A stretch of DNA of 10,587 nt from Nitrospiraceae bacterium (GTDB lineage: Bacteria > Nitrospirota > Nitrospiria > Nitrospirales > UBA8639), in contig JACKFF010000032.1 of NCBI GenBank assembly GCA_020632595.1, positions 1-10,587 of the forward strand, given 5' to 3'. Positions 7,380-10,587 of the stretch are shown here, piece after piece. The number at the start of each line of letters is the position of its first letter. Position 1 is the first letter of the stretch. The notes below the pieces were generated by a model. The model was not told the DNA's origin and made no database searches. It was given only the letters and a program-made list of their open reading frames with translations. Made by a program: the position numbers and the translations under genes.

Positions 7380-7877
7380 TCTTTGGCTTACAAGATGTTG
7401 TTTGTTGGGTGGATGTCATGATGCTGAAGGGATTTTGCAACGGCCATGCCCCACTCTTGAGGAAAATATATTTTGAATTTTAACGTCCCGAGGTTAAAGC
7501 ATTTTTTTAATTCTTCACATCGGAGAAATATGGAGAATGTGTCCCCTAAGTCCTCAGGTTATAGAATCTCGTTGAGGCAAAAGGGGGCAACCCTGATGTC
7601 CACTCTTCATGAAAACGTCTGTTCGATCCGTACTTGCCATGGTCCCCTTCAATCGAGGGGGTTTACATCAAAGAGAATTAGAATTAGAGTCTGGCCTTCT
7701 TTTGAAAGGCGTAAAATGGTCATAAATGGTGGATGCTCTGAATTTTCTGGAATGGGATGGGCGAGGTGTTTGCCCGATGTTTCGGTGCATCCATGTTGAA
7801 TGATCACCTCGTTCCAGATTTTTCATGGATTAGGATGAGAAGGGAAGAACTTCTCTTTATGATAGTCGAAGTCCATT

Positions 7878-7907
7878 CTGAGAACCTGGTCCGTTATATC
7901 GGATAAT
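7878..7907 (+). promoter_or_regulatory. Candidate sigma-70-type promoter of the peptide cassette
   Basis: CTGAGA (7878-7883, 4 of 6 to TTGACA) and GATAAT (7902-7907, 5 of 6 to TATAAT) are separated by 18 bases. This would start transcription near 7914 and give a leader of about 40 bases before the precursor ATG. The GAGAAG/CTTCTC inverted repeat at 7837-7855 lies just upstream and could be an operator, but this is speculative. Confidence 0.3.
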
Positions 7908-7943
7908 TCGCATTCATTAGTTTTTATTCACGGGTTGCCAAAA

Positions 7944-7949
7944 AAGGAG
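7944..7949 (+). promoter_or_regulatory. Ribosome binding site deciding the peptide start
   Basis: AAGGAG lies 6 bases before the ATG at 7956. This fixes the start there rather than at an in-frame TTG at 7935, which has no such site and would put the binding site inside the gene. Confidence 0.8.
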
Positions 7950-7955
7950 AAAACT

Positions 7956-8126
7956 ATGAAACAGCATGACAAACCCCGTGTTCAAACAGGCGAGGAAACC
8001 AAAGTGAATTGGCAAGATCCCAAGCTTTCCTATGTTCAACCCAAGTTGACTCGGCAAGGGGATTTTCATGATCTGACGGCTGGCTTTTTCGGCACTTTTA
8101 TCCCCCAGGACACTACGGAAGGATGA
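7956..8126 (+). CDS. Lasso-type leader-containing RiPP precursor peptide (candidate)
   Basis: This is a 56-residue hydrophilic peptide. Residues 26-41 match every fixed position of the lasso-peptide leader motif YxxPxLxxxGxxxxLT: Tyr26, Pro29, Leu31, Gly35, Leu40, Thr41. In lasso precursors this segment is bound by an RRE (PqqD-like) protein, and the Thr is the penultimate leader residue. By that rule the core would start at Gly43, giving GFFGTFIPQDTTEG (14 residues). Lasso rings join Gly1 to an Asp or Glu at 7-9; here positions 7-9 are Ile, Pro, Gln, and the acidic residues fall at 10 and 13. So this is either an unusually large ring or, more likely, a different modification of a lasso-like precursor. 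The peptide has no Cys or Ser; Thr47, Thr53 and Thr54 are the hydroxyl residues in the core region. The kinase gene starts 8 bases after the stop. Identity as a modified peptide precursor is inferred from the motif plus the two neighbouring enzymes. Confidence 0.78.
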   Translation: MKQHDKPRVQTGEETKVNWQDPKLSYVQPKLTRQGDFHDLTAGFFGTFIPQDTTEG

Positions 8127-8134
8127 TCTGTTGA

Positions 8135-9175
8135 GTGGGTTCCCAGGAGAGGCCAGTGCAGTCAACTCTTTATCGCTTGCATGGTATTTTCCTGAAATTA
8201 CATCAAGAGCATTCTGACCAAGCGGGAATCCTGTCTCAGCTGCTGGAGGATTTATCCTTTGAAAGGTGTCCCGCTGAAGATATTCCTCCGTCGATTTACG
8301 TTTCGATTCGATTAAGTGCTGGAGATGTCTCAGCTCCGGTTGATTCGCAAGAAGTCTTTAACGTCGACGGCCTTCGTGGACTGCGTAGTGGGCGGGATTT
8401 TTATCTAACCGAAGGGACCTCACTTTTTCATCTCTCTTTGGATAAAAGGCAGGGTGAGGCTCTTCTTGCTCCCCAATTCTTCCGGCAGCCTCCTCTTGTG
8501 CAACAACGGTTTTGGGGTGTGGGTTTGATGAAACTCTTGCGTCCCCTGGACCTATTTGGGTTGCACGCAGGGTGTGTGGTGAGCCATTCTGGAACGGGCC
8601 TGCTGCTTGTCGGCCAGTCAGGGTCTGGAAAATCAACCCTGACTATTCACTTGATCCGGCAAGGTTGGGGTTATCTTTCGGATGATGCGGTTCTTCTCCG
8701 ATCTCGATCTCATGGTGTGGAGGCCCTCTCCCTTCGCAAACCCTTTTCTGTTACCAGTGAATCGGCTGGGCATTATGCGGACCTTCTTGAAAAGAGGGCC
8801 TTCCCATTCCCGCCGAGAACGAAGCAACGGGTTGATATCCACAAGACTTACCCGCACCAGTTTGTCTCGGAGTGCATTCCCCGCATGTTGTGTTTCCCGC
8901 GGATTGTTCGTGATGGGCCGAGCCGGATTCAGCCGATGAATCGGGTCAAGGCTTTGGGGTTGCTCTTGTCCCAAAGCGGCCCTGCTCTTTTTGAGAAAGA
9001 CACCATGTCTCAACATATGCAAGTTTTAACGCGGCTTGTTCATCAATGTGATGCGTTCGAATTGGAAGCGGGCTTTGATCTGTATGAGCAGTCTGAAACC
9101 TTGGATCGTCTGTTGTCCAAGGCACGGAGATCAGTAAATGCCACGGATTGTGATCGAACTCACCAATCGGTGTAA
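8135..9175 (+). CDS. HprK-like ATP-dependent kinase of the peptide cassette
   Basis: This is a 346-residue protein. Residues 144-190 carry the HPr kinase-type core: an LHAG strand, the P-loop GQSGSGKST (160-168) and YLSDDAVLL (180-188), where Asp183-Asp184 correspond to the acidic pair after the P-loop in HprK. The classical HprK signature with EIRG-type residues is not seen, and the roughly 130-residue N-terminal part (IYVSIRL and DFYLTEGTSLFHL strands) is not the usual HprK N-domain. This places it with HprK-related kinases of peptide-modification loci rather than carbon-catabolite HprK. Kinases of this kind in lasso clusters phosphorylate a C-terminal residue of the precursor; whether this one acts on the neighbouring peptide is inference. 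The GTG start at 8135 is the first start after an in-frame TGA at 8132-8134, with GGAAGG about 12 bases upstream. Its 3' end overlaps the radical SAM gene by 38 bp. Confidence 0.8.
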   Translation: MGSQERPVQSTLYRLHGIFLKLHQEHSDQAGILSQLLEDLSFERCPAEDIPPSIYVSIRLSAGDVSAPVDSQEVFNVDGLRGLRSGRDFYLTEGTSLFHLSLDKRQGEALLAPQFFRQPPLVQQRFWGVGLMKLLRPLDLFGLHAGCVVSHSGTGLLLVGQSGSGKSTLTIHLIRQGWGYLSDDAVLLRSRSHGVEALSLRKPFSVTSESAGHYADLLEKRAFPFPPRTKQRVDIHKTYPHQFVSECIPRMLCFPRIVRDGPSRIQPMNRVKALGLLLSQSGPALFEKDTMSQHMQVLTRLVHQCDAFELEAGFDLYEQSETLDRLLSKARRSVNATDCDRTHQSV

Positions 9176-10157
9176 TCTCTCCTGTTTGCATTGTTATGAT
9201 GCGCGGCATGCTGCCACCGGAGACTTGTCTCTGGAGATTCTTCACAAGGTGATTCGCGAAGGGAAGGCTTGTGGTATTGATCATCTCTGTTTCACTGGAG
9301 GTGAACCGACCCTTCATCGACACTTTCCAGATATACTTCGGGATGTCACCGAAGGAGGATATACTTATAGCTTTGTCACCAACGGGATGAATTTTCCCCA
9401 GATCTACCCCTTGTTGTTGCGCTATCGTCAAGGGCTTCAGGGCCTCACATTCAGTTTGGATGGAGCCCGAGAATATACTCATGACGCCATACGAGGAAAA
9501 GGATCTTTTCGGCGGGTCATGCGTGCCGCGACTATCTGTGCGGTCAAGGACTTGCCCTTTACATTCAATATGGTTCTGACTGCCAAAAATCGGGATGAAA
9601 TCACAGAGATCATTAGGTTGGGGTCGAGGCTGGGAAGTCGGGGAATTCGATTTGGCCATCTTATGTTCAATCAGGACTCCAGTGCTCGTGGGTTGAATCT
9701 TTCCCCGCAAGAACGGCGTGAGGCGGAAGCGGAAATTTTTGGCCTTCAAGCGTCTGCCCCCATCGGTGTGGGGATGGGGCCCGGATATTACACTGAATCG
9801 CTTTTGCCACCTTGCTCTCCATTGAAACTTGAAGAGTTTAACTTGAATTATCGTGGGCATTTGACGCTCTGCTGCCAGCTTTCCGGATATGCAAAGGAAG
9901 ATGACAGAGGCGATTTTGTTGGTAATCTCCACGAGTTGACCCTGACGGAAGCCTGTGAGCGGTTCCGCCATCGGGTCAATCGCTATCTAGCCGATAAGCA
10001 GGCAACGGTCAGAAAGGGGGAGTTGTCAGAGGTGGATCATTTTCCCTGTTGGTATTGCGTGAAATACCTGTTTAAAAATGTGTCCGTTGAAAAGGTTGCT
10101 CCGCTGTCATGGAACCAATCTGATGGTCAGATTCTTGTGAATCCTATTCATGTGTAA
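9138..10157 (+). CDS. Radical SAM protein with SPASM-like C-terminus, peptide cassette
   Basis: This is a 339-residue protein. The iron-sulfur motif CxxxCxxC is at Cys12, 16 and 19 in NRCNLSCLHCY, followed by the SAM-binding GGEP at 54-57 and strand motifs FVTNG (79-83) and FSLDG (105-109). The core thus begins almost at the N-terminus, leaving no room for a fused RRE domain. The C-terminal part has Cys226, Cys245-Cys246, Cys273, Cys304 and Cys307, with a RGHLTLCC segment and a final CWYC, as in SPASM/twitch domains that bind auxiliary Fe-S clusters. SPASM radical SAM enzymes commonly modify ribosomal peptides through C-C or C-S crosslinks or oxidations. The precursor next door has no Cys, so thioether formation would be excluded; aromatic or aliphatic C-C or C-O chemistry is possible. 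The ATG at 9138 has GGAG 8 bases upstream and overlaps the kinase gene, implying coupling. It is the last gene of the cassette; a convergent gene follows. Confidence 0.85.
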   Translation: MPRIVIELTNRCNLSCLHCYDARHAATGDLSLEILHKVIREGKACGIDHLCFTGGEPTLHRHFPDILRDVTEGGYTYSFVTNGMNFPQIYPLLLRYRQGLQGLTFSLDGAREYTHDAIRGKGSFRRVMRAATICAVKDLPFTFNMVLTAKNRDEITEIIRLGSRLGSRGIRFGHLMFNQDSSARGLNLSPQERREAEAEIFGLQASAPIGVGMGPGYYTESLLPPCSPLKLEEFNLNYRGHLTLCCQLSGYAKEDDRGDFVGNLHELTLTEACERFRHRVNRYLADKQATVRKGELSEVDHFPCWYCVKYLFKNVSVEKVAPLSWNQSDGQILVNPIHV

Positions 10158-10245
10158 GTGGAAAAAACAGGGAAGGATTGTCTAGGACCTTTTCGATGTG
10201 GAAATTGCCGAGAGGCTTTTTGTGCGAATGAAAAGCAAAAAAGTT

Positions 10246-10587
10246 TTAGGATGAAGGAATGAGCCCTTGGGTTTCCAAGGCCTTCACGATGGTGAGGGTG
10301 GCCTGTTCAGCTGTCTGGGTCGCTCCCTCGATTGTGATTTCGGCATCATCCGGGCGTTCATAGGGTGAGTCGATCCCTGTAAAGTTTTTCAGCTGGCCCG
10401 CACGGGCTTTTTTGTAGAGCCCTTTCACGTCCCGCAGTTCACAAATTTCCAGCGGGGTATCAATAAACACTTCCAGGAATTCTCCTTCGTCCACAAGCAT
10501 CCGGGCCATTTCCCGTTCACTGCGGAAGGGAGAGATGAAGGAAACCAGGACAATGAGGCCGGCATCCACCATGAGTTTGGCGGTTTC
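10246..10587 (-). CDS. cysC: Adenylylsulfate (APS) kinase, C-terminal part (5' end outside window)
   Basis: The last 113 codons are visible, ending with TAA at 10246-10248, and the frame stays open to the window edge. Conserved stretches of APS kinase are plain: KLMVDAGLIVLVSFISPFRSER, then EVFIDTPLEICELRD, KGLYKKARAGQLKNFTGIDSPYE and a closing helix. The enzyme phosphorylates APS with ATP to give PAPS in sulfate activation. The P-loop (GxxGxGKST) and the substrate-binding DGD region would lie beyond the right edge. The internal ATG at 10572 is in the middle of a conserved helix and is not the start. It could be free-standing CysC or the tail of a fusion with a sulfurylase (CysNC-type); the window cannot tell. 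It converges on the radical SAM gene with an 88-bp gap and is probably unrelated to it. Confidence 0.93.
   Translation of the reverse strand, partial: ETAKLMVDAGLIVLVSFISPFRSEREMARMLVDEGEFLEVFIDTPLEICELRDVKGLYKKARAGQLKNFTGIDSPYERPDDAEITIEGATQTAEQATLTIVKALETQGLIPSS

Larger units (their letters stand above)
7330..7955. other. Divergent intergenic region between the STN/SBBP locus and the peptide cassette
   Basis: This 626-bp region separates minus-strand and plus-strand transcription. It contains the leader box 7367-7379, an AT-rich stretch near 7460-7515 that could hold the STN promoter, a small hairpin (7644-7660), a GAGAAG/CTTCTC inverted repeat (7837-7855) and a candidate promoter at 7878-7907. 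Open frames in it lack convincing composition, and I call no gene. Confidence 0.5.

Noticed and set aside
7473..7799. Plus-strand open frame of 108 codons (TTG start, internal ATG at 7530 after GGAG) in the divergent spacer
   Set aside because: The composition is Arg/Cys/Ser-rich without recognisable domains, the ribosome binding site is too close (4 bases), and the frame overlaps hairpins; it reads as chance.
7935..7955. Upstream in-frame TTG as the start of the precursor peptide
   Set aside because: It would place the AAGGAG ribosome binding site inside the coding region; the ATG at 7956 has ideal spacing.
8135..9175. Classical HPr kinase/phosphorylase (hprK) of carbon catabolite control
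   Set aside because: Only the P-loop core is shared; the usual N-domain and the EIRG-type signature are not visible, and the context is a peptide cassette.
7956..10157. Complete lasso-peptide biosynthesis cluster
   Set aside because: The leader motif fits, but there is no cyclase, leader peptidase, separate RRE or ABC transporter, and the core lacks an acidic residue at positions 7-9.
10215..10236. GCTTTT/AAAAGC inverted repeat between the radical SAM and cysC genes as terminator
   Set aside because: The stem is only 6 bp, mostly A-T, with a 10-base loop and no T-run in either direction; too weak to call.

Overview
The window (10,587 bp, moderate GC by eye) looks like a chromosomal stretch from a Gram-negative, probably free-living bacterium. 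The evidence is exported proteins with Sec signal peptides, two lipoproteins with clear lipoboxes, and clear AAGGAG-type ribosome binding sites. Seven-bladed SBBP-repeat lipoproteins beside small STN-domain proteins made me think of Nitrospirota (Nitrospira-like). That is an impression, not something the sequence proves.

Layout. The left edge (to 152) holds the last 49 codons of a plus-strand gene whose tail resembles the Glu/Leu/Phe/Val dehydrogenase family. From 386 to 7329 on the minus strand lies a two-gene unit present twice in tandem. In transcription order this is STN protein (7329-6757), SBBP lipoprotein (6690-4063), STN protein (3673-3083) and SBBP lipoprotein (2932-386). Hairpins sit just downstream of each lipoprotein gene. 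Both copies keep the order, the AAGGAG ribosome binding sites and a short leader box in front of the STN gene. The likely theme is an exported or outer-membrane-anchored assembly of unknown role, with a periplasmic STN partner.

A 626-bp spacer (7330-7955) separates this from a divergent plus-strand three-gene cassette (7956-10157). It comprises a 56-residue peptide with a perfect lasso-type leader motif (YxxPxLxxxGxxxxLT), an HprK-like kinase, and a radical SAM protein with a SPASM-like Cys-rich C-terminus that overlaps the kinase gene by 38 bp. No macrocyclase, leader peptidase, separate RRE/PqqD-like protein or transporter is present. The predicted core also lacks an Asp or Glu at positions 7-9, which ordinary lasso ring formation needs. 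The cassette therefore looks like an orphan, non-canonical ribosomal-peptide modification system, and is the most interesting item here.

The right edge holds the C-terminal 113 codons of a convergent minus-strand APS kinase (cysC), cut by the window end. Genes at the two ends appear to be ordinary housekeeping metabolism, so the duplicated lipoprotein locus and the peptide cassette form an accessory island between them.
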